Source: Lenzites betulinus
Taxonomy: Eukaryota > Basidiomycota > Agaricomycetes > Polyporales > Polyporaceae
Assembly: GCA_022264855.1 (NCBI GenBank)
Contig: JABYQU010000047.1
Coordinates: 1 to 64,000, forward strand
Direction: 5' to 3'
DNA length: 64,000 nt
Every line of letters begins with the position of its first letter. Position 1 is the first letter of the stretch. Shown one piece after another: positions 32,509-43,037 of the stretch. The notes below the pieces were generated by a model. The model was not told the origin of the DNA. It did no database searches and saw only the letters and a program-made list of their open reading frames with translations. The translations under genes and the position numbers were made by a program.

Positions 32509-34412
32509 CATCAGGAAACACCTCACCAGGCTGTTGCACCCAGCCAAACTCCATTGTGTACTGTAGTACCCGTAGTGCCCTGTAACATCCCGAGTTATTA
32601 TAGTAATATATTGTATACTATAGAATATTCCGGTGGTTTATTGTATCCTATAGAGTGTCTCAGCGGTTTATTGTACAATAAAAGTCATCATGTTCTAGAG
32701 AGCACATATGATGCGCTCTTTTGATGTTGTTACACTGCCAGTATATTATAAAAATATGAGAGAGATCAAACAGCGTCTCAAACACCCGTGTAGATAGGTC
32801 TGGCCGGATTTCGTCAACAAGCGCTTATTCGGAGGTCTGGGCGCTTCGTACTTCAAACTCGCGCCCAGCTGAACTTGTCAGCGCTTATTCACTCTGTCTT
32901 CTGCCACGTCAACCGTCTGCCAGCTGCTTTGCTCATGTTCTGCTGCGGCTCGCTCTCTTCCTCCGTCTCTCTCCTCATGGCTCTCCAGGTCGAACACTTA
33001 GGTTAGGTGGAGCTTCTAGTGCTGGCAGCACACGCCCTCGTCCCAGTTGTACTTGCCCTCGCGCCGTTGGACGATGACGGCCCACTTCATGCCGACAACC
33101 CACGCGAGCACGAGGACCACCTGTATCCCTAAGGTGAGCACGAACCAGCATGCGATGAGCCCGAAGAGGACGAAGATCTGGCGTGGGCCGTGCCGGAAGA
33201 GGTGCAGGTGTGGGAGGTGCAGCCGCAGCTGGTTTAGGATCTGCATGCCGACGACAGCCCCGATCGACCAGTAGCCCGCGGCGAGCACCGCGATGGCGAC
33301 ATTGATGAGCACGAGCAGCGCGTACAGGAACACGAAGAAGGCTGCGCGGCGCTCGTAGAGCGTGCGCCCAAACGGCGTCGTTGTCGGTGTGCCGTCGTCC
33401 GCATCCGCCACGCCGCTGCCCTTCTTGAAGCACACGGCCTCGCCCGCCTCGTTCCCCATCCACACCAAGCCATCCGCGTACATGCCCCCGCACCGGCCCA
33501 GCGCGCCTGAGCCCATCACTGTGCGCTTGCCCACGGTCGTCTCCGGGAGGAGCACGACGCGGTCCGCGACCATCGCACCGGTGCCCAGCACAATCCGCCC
33601 GCTGCCCTCACCATCCATCGTCAACAGCTCCGAGCGCAACCCGAACACGACTCGCCCCCAGATCGCATCGCTGCGCAACCTCGTACGTCATCTCACATGT
33701 ATGAATGGCACGCAGTCCCCGGAGCCCCGCTTTTAAGCAGTCCACGCGGCTGGCCTACAGCGCCAGGTGAGGCACAGGACGTCGACGACGCCGCGCACGG
33801 GCCATCCGCCCAATCAATCGCCGGAACATCTCCAGTCTGGCATCTTCGCCGTGACCTTGCGCCCGCGACAGACCCTCACCGCCCGAGGGGCTCGTTTGAA
33901 ACCGAATGCGAGGGCCATCGGCGTGCTGGTATTGTGGAGACAACGCCCACGGCTGCCTTCCTGCAGTCCTTGCAGTGTGCATGCCGTCGCTGCTCTGCGG
34001 AGGACCAGGTCTTGTCCGAGCGAACGAGCGAGTCACTCACCAACGTAGCGCGTTGATAGCCGCAAGGGACTAATGGTGCCATAACAGCCCGCTGTGGTTT
34101 AGGAGGTCGCCTCTGCTCGGGTTTCGCTGTTGTCAAGTCTCCGGGTCCGAGTCCACTACTGTTTCTAATACACATGTTCTTGTATGTGTATGTCTACTAC
34201 ATGATACTATCTATATTTTGGGTTATGAATGTCGCTGGTGTGTGCATATCAAGCAAATGGTGACAGTAGAAGGTCTGTCTATGGGCATTTATGTAGTACT
34301 ATATGGTGCTACAGATCTGCCACCAGATCTCTGTGGAGGGGGGGTGGCAATGGGGCTATGACTGCTATATAGCAGCTGTAGCACAATGTTGCAACTAAAA
34401 GTTTTCCTGATG
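32509..34412. mobile_element. 1.9-kb short-TIR element carrying a host gene fragment
   Basis: Starts CATCAGGAAAC and ends GTTTTCCTGATG, an inverted repeat of 11-12 bp, flanked by CT on both sides (32507-32508; 34413-34414; a CTC duplication with one-base-shorter TIR is also possible). Removing it with one CT restores the polyprotein as SPSAP-P-IWLVTDGS, which fixes the boundaries. It has no transposase. It contains a piece of a cellular gene (33016-33678, minus), so it resembles Pack-type non-autonomous transposons. The superfamily is not determined. Confidence 0.75.
33016..33678 (-). pseudogene. Captured 3' fragment of a Pls/PosA-like adenylating synthetase gene
   Basis: The ~220-residue reading frame has no ATG at its start (first codon TTG) and looks like the C-terminal part of a much larger protein. 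It begins with left-handed beta-helix repeats (GTGAMVADRVVLLPETTVGK, VMGSGALGRCGG), typical of hexapeptide folds, then two hydrophobic segments (FFVFLYALLVLINVAIAVLA; IFVLFGLIACWFVLTLGIQV) and the ending REGKYNWDEGVCCQ. This combination is known from fungal and bacterial AMP-binding/PP-binding synthetases with a membrane-bound C-terminal part. Adenylation and carrier domains are absent. It lies inside the short-TIR element, so it is a transduplicated fragment. Family assignment is from memory of motif pattern. Confidence 0.55.
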
Positions 34413-37400
34413 CTCCAATATGGCTGGTGACGGATGGATCACATGGCGGCATCGCAGGTGTAGTGACACAGGGCGACGATTTCCGCCGTGGCCGCGTTGC
34501 TGCATTCTTCTCCGCGAAATTGTCGTCAGCACAGATGAACTACCCTGTGCATGAAATTGAGATGTTAGCGGGAGTTGAGGCTATGCGCCGCCACCGCGAC
34601 ATTCTCCTGGGATGCGCATTTACCTGGGTAACCGACCATAAAGGTCTTGTTCACCTGCTTGGTCAACGTAACTTATCGGGACGCCAAGCGCGCTGGCTTG
34701 AGCATATCTCTGAGTTTAATTTTCGAATTGAGCACGTACCGGGTGTCGAAAATGTGCTTGCCGATGCACTATCTCGGATTTACTCCAATGATCAGCCTGG
34801 TACTGTACGTGCGGCGTCAGAATATGCTGTATATGATGAGGACGAAGACCTACCAATGTTGCTTGAGTCGCATGCTATCTCGGTGCCGGTCCTCGTCGAG
34901 GGCGAAGGACGTGCCACGGCAGATGTCTCCATGGCCATTACACACCAGCATAACCCTTCGAGCAGTCAGAATCGCAAACGGCGTACGAGGCGCTCTGAAA
35001 TCGCTTCGGCTGAAACTGGCCGTCCGGAGACGGCAGCTGAGTTCTCTAAGCGTGTTCGGCTCGTCCTGCGAGGCCCGCGGCCACGAGAACGAGCGGAGGG
35101 CGCAGGGACGAGCACCATAGCTCCCCAACGAGCACAGGCATCACCAGAACTGGCTAGCCAGGAACTTGTCAGCAATGGTAACGCACCAGACCAGCCGACT
35201 GACATACCACAACAGCCGGAGGGAGAGCCAGACCGTCCGGCGGACCCATCGCAAAGGCCGGAGGGCGAGCCGTACAAGTCGTACCATAAGACGCCGCTGC
35301 AGGAACCAATTATTGAGCATCTAGCGGGATCATCCAATGAAATACACTTACTGGATGAAATCCGTCACCGATACAGCGAGGACGCGTTCTTTGCAGACAT
35401 TGTAAAGAACCCTAAGCAGCACAAGAATTTCCGTGTCAGTGATGGTCTTGTAGTACTAAAGGAGCGCGAGCGCGAGCTGCTATGTATCCCAGGAGTCATA
35501 GTTAATGGACGGAATGCTCGTGAGATCATAATCTCTCACGCGCACTCACTCCTTGCACATCTGGGGTCGCACAAAACGTCAAGCCTCCTCAGGGATCATG
35601 TATGGTGGAAAACGCTGCTCCCTGACGTGCAGAAATACTGTGACACCTGCATGACGTGCCGGCGCAGCAAACCAGCCAACCAGAAGCCATATGGGCTACT
35701 CAATCCATTACCAGTCCCGAGTACACCCTGGGAGGCAGTCGGTATTGACTTTGTGGGCCCGCTACCTCCGTCAAAGAACCGAGACGGGACATTCGATGCA
35801 ATCACTACAATAATTGACTTACTTACCGGGATGGTACACTTGGTCCCTAGTCGCACTGATTACCGCGCACGCGACGTGGCCGAGCTAGTGTTTTCGGAGA
35901 TCTATAAGCACCATGGGCTACCTAAGGCAATAATTAGTGATCGGGATGTTCTTTTTACAAGTACATTCTGGACGCACCTTCATCGCCTGATCGGTGTTGA
36001 ACTGCGCATGTCAAGCGCATATCACCCCGAGTCGGACGGTTCTACGGAGCGGGCTAATCGAACTATCTCACAGATGTTGCGTCAGTGTGTTGGTCCAGCG
36101 CAGCGCGATTGGGTCTCTAAACTACCTGCCATTGAGTTTGCCATTAACATGGCCCGTTCTGACTCAACCGGCTATGCGCCGTTCTTCTTGAATACAGGAC
36201 GTATGCCGAGACCTATGATCTGGGACCATGCGTCTTCAGACGAATATCCGGGTGTGCGTGTCTATGCACAAAGAGTGAAGTCAGCTGTTATGGCTGCACA
36301 TGACAGCCTGATTGCGGCGCGGGTCAAACATACCCGTGACGCCAACCGCCGGCGGCGACCCGCACCATTCACTGAGGGTGATCTGGTGTATGTTTCGATG
36401 AAGAACATATCTATACCTAAGGGGTTAGCACGTAAACTGGCCCCTAAGTATGTCGGTCCGTACCGAATCATCCGCGACTTCGGTAATAGCTCGTTTCGTA
36501 TCGAATTGCCGCCCTCTCTGCGTCGACGCGGCATCCATGATGTATTTCATGCTTCCTTGCTTCGTGTCCACGAGCCGAACGACGACCGTCTATTCCCGGG
36601 ACGGCTAGATACGCAGATTCTTGAGTTAGAGGATAGGGATAACGAATGGGCGATCAGTAAAATACTGACGCACCATGGCGACGGCCCTAGGGCACTGTTC
36701 GAGGCCGAGTGGAAGTCAGGCGATCGGACTTGGGTGCCCCTGTCTGCCGTAGCGCATCTGGAGGCGTTGAAACTGTATCTTGAGGCTCAGGGCGTCGACC
36801 AAGTTGAGGATTTGCCGTCGGGAACCGGTAATCCTCCCGATGATCCTCAGATATTCGTTGGCATGATCGACCTTATCTTGGAAGAGCTGGCCCGGCTGGA
36901 TGGAGATATAAAGGAGGAGGCGGTTGTCAGCTCGAGTACACTTCGGGCCTCCACGCGACTCCGCACCTCTCTCGACCCTGCTCCAACCCTATCTCTCCCT
37001 CGATCTCCCGCCTCTTCTTATCCTCCCTCCATCCTATCGGTTCCTTCTTCCCATCCTCGCCATCCCTCTCGTTTACTCCGCGACGCCAATGCCCGGGCCG
37101 CCCAGAGCGAAACGCGGTGTCCTGCCGGCTGGATTCAGCATCGACTCGGCGACCGGGGACATCCTCGCTACGGACCTCGCGGACGACAATATCTATCGGT
37201 TTACCCGCGAACAAGTCAGACATATGCTCGCGATGGACGAAGCTCTCCGTCGACGCACCTTCGACCCCACCGAGTACCCCATACAATCGGGTTATACGCG
37301 GTTCCGGACACTCTGGAAGCGGGACGCCTCGGTCTCCTGCGAGCTGGCTCCGTGGCCCGAGGACGGCTACAAGGGGGTCCTCCTTCCATCCATATCCCCG

Positions 37401-37963
37401 GCCCTGGTGCTACCTCGACGCGAGGACGACGAGTCTCAGAACCCTCAGACCTACCGGAAGCTCGTAACGGTCGCCGCCAACGCCTACCTCAGGGAGCAGG
37501 ACGTCAAATCTTACCACGTCGGCAAGCGCTTGCAAACCAAGGCTTCTCGGAGCGCTGTCGCCGCTCATCACGCAGCTACGAAGCGCTTCCAGCCGTACTC
37601 CCGCGCCTCGTCGATCCTTACAGAGACCTCCGCGACTGCTCCGACCGAGTTCGGTTTCGGGCCCGAGGGAGCTATGTTCGGGTTCCACGAACCCGACATG
37701 GTGTTCAATATGCAGGCTCCGGACTCCGGTCCACAGGCGCATGCTGTCCCCGCTGCGCACGACCAGCCTGCCGCTCCCCACTCCGAAGTGGCCCTGTCGG
37801 GGCCTACTCCACGTCCGGTCACTATCGCCACAGCTCCCCAGCCTCCTACTCCTGCAGTAACGCCGGTTGCGGGGCCTTCACGCTCCGGAGATGCTACTAC
37901 CTCGGCGATGGCGCCCGCGATCTCAGCGACCCCTGCGGTTGTCACCGAGGACTCCAGGACTAG
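34413..37963 (+). pseudogene. Gag-Pol, second part: RNase H, integrase, chromodomain
   Basis: Continues the polyprotein after the insertion. RNase H: WLVTDGSHGG, EIEMLAGVEAM, VTDHKGLVHLL, VLADALSRI. Integrase: zinc-binding HHCC (HAHSLLAHLGSHK, CDTCMTC), core with GIDFVGPLPPS (Asp), IISDRDVLFTS (Asp) and YHPESDGSTERAN (Glu). After a basic GPYRII segment comes a chromodomain, EWAISKILTHHG, FEAEWKSGDRTWVPL. The biologically meaningful end is probably near 36960; the same frame stays open to 37963 beneath ORF3, where its sequence becomes Arg/Ser/Pro-rich and looks like a shadow. No stop codon interrupts the enzymatic part. Confidence 0.85.
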
Positions 37964-38039
37964 CTCCTCGGGACGCCGCGCCCCCCTCGAACCGGACATT
38001 TCGATGCAGGACGACCTCATCGACTATGACGGACCATAG
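37089..38039 (+). CDS. Extra 3' ORF of the chromodomain retroelement
   Basis: 316 residues, in a different frame from pol and overlapping the open tail of that frame by ~875 bp. The start MPGPPRAKRGVLPAGFSID is chosen as the first ATG after the chromodomain. The N-terminal half looks folded (DNIYRFTREQVRHMLAMDEA, YTRFRTLWKRD, LVTVAANAYLREQDVKSY); the C-terminal half is Pro/Ala/Ser-rich with an acidic end (DISMQDDLIDYDGP). It is not gag, pol or env-like in any way I recognise. It ends 30 bases before the 3' LTR, so it would be carried on the genomic RNA and needs its own subgenomic message or re-initiation. The function is unknown. Confidence 0.6.
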   Translation: MPGPPRAKRGVLPAGFSIDSATGDILATDLADDNIYRFTREQVRHMLAMDEALRRRTFDPTEYPIQSGYTRFRTLWKRDASVSCELAPWPEDGYKGVLLPSISPALVLPRREDDESQNPQTYRKLVTVAANAYLREQDVKSYHVGKRLQTKASRSAVAAHHAATKRFQPYSRASSILTETSATAPTEFGFGPEGAMFGFHEPDMVFNMQAPDSGPQAHAVPAAHDQPAAPHSEVALSGPTPRPVTIATAPQPPTPAVTPVAGPSRSGDATTSAMAPAISATPAVVTEDSRTSSSGRRAPLEPDISMQDDLIDYDGP

Positions 38040-38069
38040 GCGATCATACGACGATCGCCGGAGGGCGTA

Positions 38070-38359
38070 TGTAACGACTCGATCAGAAACCCGGTTCCTA
38101 TCTCACCGACTACTTATCCTACTTACAAACCGACCTACTACGCTCCTTACCCCGTTCTTACTCGTTCTCTTACCTTACCCCCGACACTCGTTAGTCAGCA
38201 GCCCCGTGACCTCTCAGATAGTATATAAGGCTTCTGGTTGTAAAGCGACAACCTCAGTGTTCTAGCAATCGACAGACCTTAGACCTGTCATTTCCTCGCT
38301 CGAACCTCTTCTCTCTCGTGTCGCGCCACCGGAGCGCTAGCCGATCCGCGAACGCGACA
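38070..38359 (+). repeat. 3' LTR of chromodomain retroelement (about 290 bp)
   Basis: Starts TGTAACGACTCG directly after a purine-rich stretch (CGCCGGAGGGCG) that follows ORF3, and ends ...AACGCGACA. A TATA-like box (agtatataagg) lies near 38219. The right end is a best guess because no second copy is present. Confidence 0.6.
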
Positions 38360-38646
38360 GGTAGTAATAGCTAGTAATAGAAATCGCTACTGAGTACAGT
38401 ATTTGACCGCCAGACGGAGAGGGTGACGTCTTTGCGCGAGCGATATATAGAGCACAGATTGACGCGCAATTGTGATATACACGTAGCCGACATTATTCTG
38501 ATCGTAATATAGGTAGCAGCCAGTGTATCTGGTGTAGTTGCGGATGGAGGATGCAGTCGACCGCACGACATCGGTCGTTGACCACCAGGTAGAAAATGAT
38601 AAGCGCGCACCGCGACCTCACCGGCCTCACCTCCGGCTACTTTAGC

Positions 38647-40497
38647 ATGCTTCGCCTTGGAAGGGCGAGTTCCGTCGTCCTCAATAAGCTCAAAGCTCCC
38701 GCTTCTCCGCGACCGTTATTCTCTTCCTTCCGGAGCTTCATCTCCACAACACGTCCGCTGCCACGTCGCGGCTTGTCCTCCGTGTCTCCAAATGACCTCT
38801 ACGACTACACTTCTGGGCGTTGGGTGTAAGCCTCATAAGCGTTGTTCTAGCGCACATATATCTGATATGTCACCTCTATCGTTCAGCTACAACGACGCTC
38901 TTCGCCACCAGGAGCGGAGGGTCGCCTTCGATGTGGACGGGCTCTGTCGACTTGCAGCCGAGTCTGTGCATCAAAGTCCTGCGGATGTCATCAGCATTTC
39001 CAAGCTCGCTGAGGGCGGCTTCAACCGCACCTTCGTCATCGCTCTGCGCGACGGTCAACAGGTGGTCGCCCGGGTTCCCTACCCGATGACGGTCCCTTAC
39101 TACTTCGCCGTCGCCAGCGAGGTGGCTACGATCAAGTACCACCAGTCCCGCGGGATTCCTGTCCCTGAGATATACGGGTACTCGGCCGACTCGGACAACG
39201 TCGCTGGAACCCCGTATATCCTCATGGAGTTTGTTCATGGTCCAAAGCTCAGCGGGGTCTGGCCCAGCCTCGGGGACGAGGCAGTCATCTCCGTCATCCG
39301 CCAGCTCACCCAGATTGGATCACGAATGATGTCTCAGCTATTCCCCGCTGGCGGGAGCCTGTACTTCACCGATGACCTCGAGAAGGTCGCCCCAGGGCTA
39401 GGCGTGCCTCTGGAGGACAAGTGTTTCTGCATCGGCCCAGACACGAAGCTGGCGTTGTGGTATGGCCGAAGGGCAGGGCTTGACGTAAATCGAGGACCGT
39501 GTATGCCGCTCTCCGCCTCTTGATTTGACGCCCCTCGAACTAACTGGCATCTATAGATCATAACGTCGAAGCAGCTCTCGCGGCAGCGGCGCAGAAGGAG
39601 ATTGCCTATCTAAAGCACTACGGACAACCGCTCCTACCGCTGCGGCGCGAAAGGAGGCCCAGTTACAAGTACCAGCAGCAGTCGCCGTCGGACCACGTCA
39701 AGAACTTGGAGCGGTACCTCAGCATCACGTCGTCGCTCGTTCCTAAGGACCCCGCTTTAAGTCGTTTCTACATCCGCCATCCAGACCTCCAGCCGAACAA
39801 CATCTTCGTGTCGTGGTCGCCCGGCGCCGACTGCACAATCGTCAGCGTGTTTGACTGGCAACATACCTCTATCCTGCCCATGTTTCTCCTCGCCGGCATT
39901 CCCCAACGCCTCCAGAACCACGCAGATGGCGCGTCGCAGTCCATGACGCCGCCCTCTCGACCGGAGAACCTCGACGAGATGAGCGAAGCTCGGCGAGCCC
40001 GCGAGGAGTATCGCTACCGTTGTCGCCTCGTTCACTATCTCTACGTCACCCGCACGAGGGAGTACAACCCGCTCCACTACGCCGCCTTTACGGACCGCCT
40101 GTACGCACTCCGTAGCCAACTCTTCCAGTATGCTGGTGGCCCGTGGGAGGGCGAGACTTCCGACCTGAAGGCTGCGCTGATCCAAGCCACGAACAAGTGG
40201 GAGGAGCTTACGGGTGGAGGCGTGCCGTGTCCCCTCGAGTTTGACGCCAAGGACTTGGACGAGACGGCGGTGCTGGATAAAGAACTGAGCGAAGCGACTA
40301 GGGGCTTTGAGCGCTTACAGTCCATGTACGGCGTCGGGGAGGAGGGCTGGGTCCTGGTTGAGGACTACGAGCGTGCCGTGGCTTTCTTCAAGGAGTGCAA
40401 GGAGGGTGCGTTGGCGGGGGCTCAGTCGGCGAAGGAGCGGGAGGAGATTATGGCTCACTGGCCGTGGGACGACATGGACGAGGATATGTATATGTAA
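38647..40497 (+). CDS. AIM9: AIM9-like mitochondrial APH-fold protein
   Basis: Member of the aminoglycoside-phosphotransferase/choline-kinase fold family related to yeast Altered Inheritance of Mitochondria 9. Three exons (38647-38825, 38887-39500, 39557-40497) give 577 residues. The start MLRLGRASSVVL begins a basic, Ser/Arg-rich presequence (FRSFISTTRPLPRRG) suited to mitochondrial import, followed by DLYDYTSGRWVYN, characteristic of this family. The kinase-like core shows the nucleotide-binding loop EGGFNRTF, VARVPYP, YILMEFVHG, the catalytic HPDLQPNNIFV and the metal-binding FDWQHT. The C-terminal part is helical and acidic. The biochemical substrate is not known for the family. It is the first host gene right of the transposon block. 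The alternative upstream in-frame ATG at 38596 is possible. Confidence 0.85.
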
Positions 40498-41134
40498 CGA
40501 CGCATGCTAGATATTTCGTCCTGCTCTGTCTCATCTGTAAATTGTATATATAGGCCGGTCGGCCTCGTTCGTTTAACTGTAGCTGTAGGAAACGCCGCGC
40601 TTTCTTTCTCTATCGACGATCGTTTGTCTATGCTACCACCGTCCGCGTCATTCTTGAATCTCGACCGTGTTTCCGTCATTACGCCACCCGCGCTCTCCAG
40701 AGTTCGCATCTCGTGTGTTCAGGTTAGCTTGCTTTCATTATGACCTTTGATATCTGGGACGGCGCACGTCCCCTCACGACGACGTAGGCCACGCGTGTGC
40801 CAACGTCCCGAATAGAGAAGATATGGTTTCCCGAACCAGCTAAGCCTAGTGTCTGAGTTGGTGTCTGAGTTGACCCATGTGCGTAATGCATTTCCCCCGG
40901 TGGTGAAGGGGCCACAGGCCCCATATCCTGCACATCTCATGGAAGCGGCTGCAACCTGCACACCATGAGAGCACCACAAAAAGAATGATAAGCGCCACGA
41001 CATCGCGTGCATGCCTACATACCGCTTCGCGCCTCGTTCAGTACTACATAGTACTTCTAGCTCGCTGTTTCATTCATCGTTTGTGTCCAACATCACGATG
41101 CACATCACGATGCATACATGCAATATACCTTCGC
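40498..41134. other. Intergenic region between AIM9 and URA4 (convergent)
   Basis: 637 bp between two 3' ends. No coding signal or RNA gene was recognised. Confidence 0.6.
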
Positions 41135-42460
41135 TCAGGAGACTTGCTCTTCTTCTGCGATCTCCCACCCAAGCGTCTTGCCCGCCCAGAAAGGCACCAC
41201 GTGCGTCGCACCAGTCCCGTAGCCTTCGATCCCCACCACCATGTTCGACGCCCGCCGAAGAACAACCCGTCGCTCACTCTCCGACACGGGCCGCCCGTAG
41301 AACGCCCGCCCGTGCGCGCTCACAAAGCCCTCGAGCTTGTCCAGCGCCCCGAACGACTCCAACAAATGCGCCACAAGCGGGAGCAGGATCGGAGACGTGT
41401 ACACGCCCGCTGCGCACGGCTGCGTCGGCGCCGCCGTCGCCTTTGTCTCCGCCGGATGGGGGGCAGAGTCGGACCCGAGGAAGAATCGCGGATGGCCTGC
41501 GAAGGAAATCGAGAAACGTGAGCAACATGCGATGCGGCAACCAACTCAGCCATCGCGCATGCTGCCGCGCCCGCCGGGGGACTGACGGGAGCCCGCGCAC
41601 CTTCTCGCACCACCTCCCACAGCGCCGCGCGGTCGTCCGGGTACTTCGCGACCGGCTTGCAGAAGTGCCACGCCTGGCCGGCCCAGTCGTCGACGGTGAG
41701 CGCGAGGTGGTGCGCGGTGATCGTGCAGGCGACGGTGTCGCCGAGCGCGCGCACGCACTCGACCGCCGCGCGCGTCGTCGCGTGCTCGAGCACGATGCGC
41801 AGGCGCGGGAACGCCGCGTGCAGCGCGCGCAGGTGCGGCAGGAACGCGGGCTCCGCGTTCAGCACGCAGGTGTTCGTCGCCGCCGCGCTCGGCACCTCGC
41901 CGTGCAGGTTCAGCACCAGGCCTGCCTCCTCCATCGCGGCGAACACGGGGTAGTACGCCTCGTACGACTCGATCCCGCCCTCGGAGTTCGTCGTCACCCC
42001 GCGCGGGTACGACTTGACGCCTGGATCGTGGATGGGGGCGGTCAGCCAGATGAATCACGGTGGTGCCCGCATGGAGGACTGGCGCGCGCGCGCGATCGTA
42101 CCGACTACGCCTGCGCGAGCGGCCTTGCGGATCTCGTCTGGCGTGAGCTCAGGGCACAGGTAGAGCGTCATGAGGTATTCGACGGCGGGATCGATCGCCT
42201 GGAGCTGTGCTCTGTAGAGCAGGGCCTGTTCGGTGTTCGTGATAGGTGGCTTGAGGTTCGGCTATGTTGGATCGCGGCGGAGGTGAGATGGAGCGTCAAG
42301 CTGGGAGGACCCGAGGTGCGGAACGGTAACGTGCCATGACATAGGCGAGACGGAAGCCGCCCTGGCGGACATGTTTTGTGACGAGCTCTGCGAGAGGGCC
42401 CTGGCGGAGGTGGACGTGGAAGTCGGCTGGCGAGGCCACCGAGATCGTATCCGGAGACAT
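41135..42460 (-). CDS. URA4: Dihydroorotase
   Basis: Third step of pyrimidine biosynthesis: cyclises N-carbamoyl-L-aspartate to dihydroorotate, in the cytosol, with a binuclear zinc centre. Four exons (42460-42335, 42261-42102, 42020-41601, 41496-41135) give 355 residues, the usual length for the monofunctional enzyme. Metal and substrate motifs are present in order: DFHVHLRQG, LNLHGEVPS, VLEHATTRAA, CTITAHHLAL and RFFLGSDSAPH. The first intron appears to use a GC donor (ATG|gcacgt...atag|CCG), the only way to join VM with PNLKPPITNTEQA. The start at MSPDTIS was chosen because homologues begin a few residues before DFHVHLR; an upstream in-frame ATG exists at 42526. GC content is high in exon 3. 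Confidence 0.93.
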
Positions 42461-43037
42461 GGCTGTGGTCGCTAAAGGAGATCTGAGTCTTTCGAGAGGA
42501 ACACTGCTGTAAACAGGCGCCCACAAATATTGCGGCGCGGTCTGGCGAGGCCCGGGTGTACCGGGTTACGGTCGTCTTATAAAGCTTGCTACCTACCACT
42601 AACTCTCGCCACAGTAGCACTTACATCCAACACTAGATGCACGCCAAATCATATATCTACATAGGGGAATCGTAAGTGCAATGTCCTATAATTTGGCGCA
42701 TTAATGCTCATAACTCTTTCGATCTGTATCTAGTGGTACCCAGTACCAGTCCCCCAGTATAGAACTCATGTAGTTGTTCTGTACTCCCAGTTCCGAGTTA
42801 TTCCAGTACTTACAGGTCGTCAGTACAGAGGTAAAGGCCATAATCAGCCGCTAAAGCCAACACGGACAATGCTTCGATCGCGCGCTGTGCGGTCCGGCCA
42901 TCCTGCAAGTGCCTGCAAGTGCCCTTATGACTTGCTACCGCAGCTGTTTGGGTTAGAGCTCCGATGCTGAACACTGAAGAGGCCTTCGCGTCGCAACCCC
43001 CATCCCTCCTCGCAAGTTGCTTCAGCTCACCGTGACG
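42461..43037. other. Intergenic region between URA4 and F-box gene (divergent)
   Basis: 577 bp between two start codons. No clear TATA box, RNA gene or ORF was supported. Confidence 0.5.

Larger units (their letters stand above)
27871..38359 (+). mobile_element. Chromodomain Ty3/gypsy retrotransposon, 5'-truncated and interrupted
   Basis: Order on the plus strand: Gag, protease, reverse transcriptase and start of RNase H (27871-32508); a 1.9-kb insertion (32509-34412); rest of RNase H, integrase and chromodomain (34413 onward); an extra 3' ORF (37089-38039); purine-rich tract and 3' LTR (38070-38359). A chromodomain after the integrase is the mark of chromoviruses. The 5' LTR is missing. The insertion destroys the polyprotein, so this copy cannot be autonomous. 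Confidence 0.85.

Noticed and set aside
36960..37963. Tail of the pol frame as a real protein domain
   Set aside because: After the chromodomain the frame becomes Arg/Ser/Pro-rich without motifs, while the overlapping ORF3 looks folded; treated as a shadow.
41011..42339. Plus-strand ORF of 442 codons over URA4
   Set aside because: Runs through the dihydroorotase exons and introns on the other strand; Arg-rich shadow caused by high GC.
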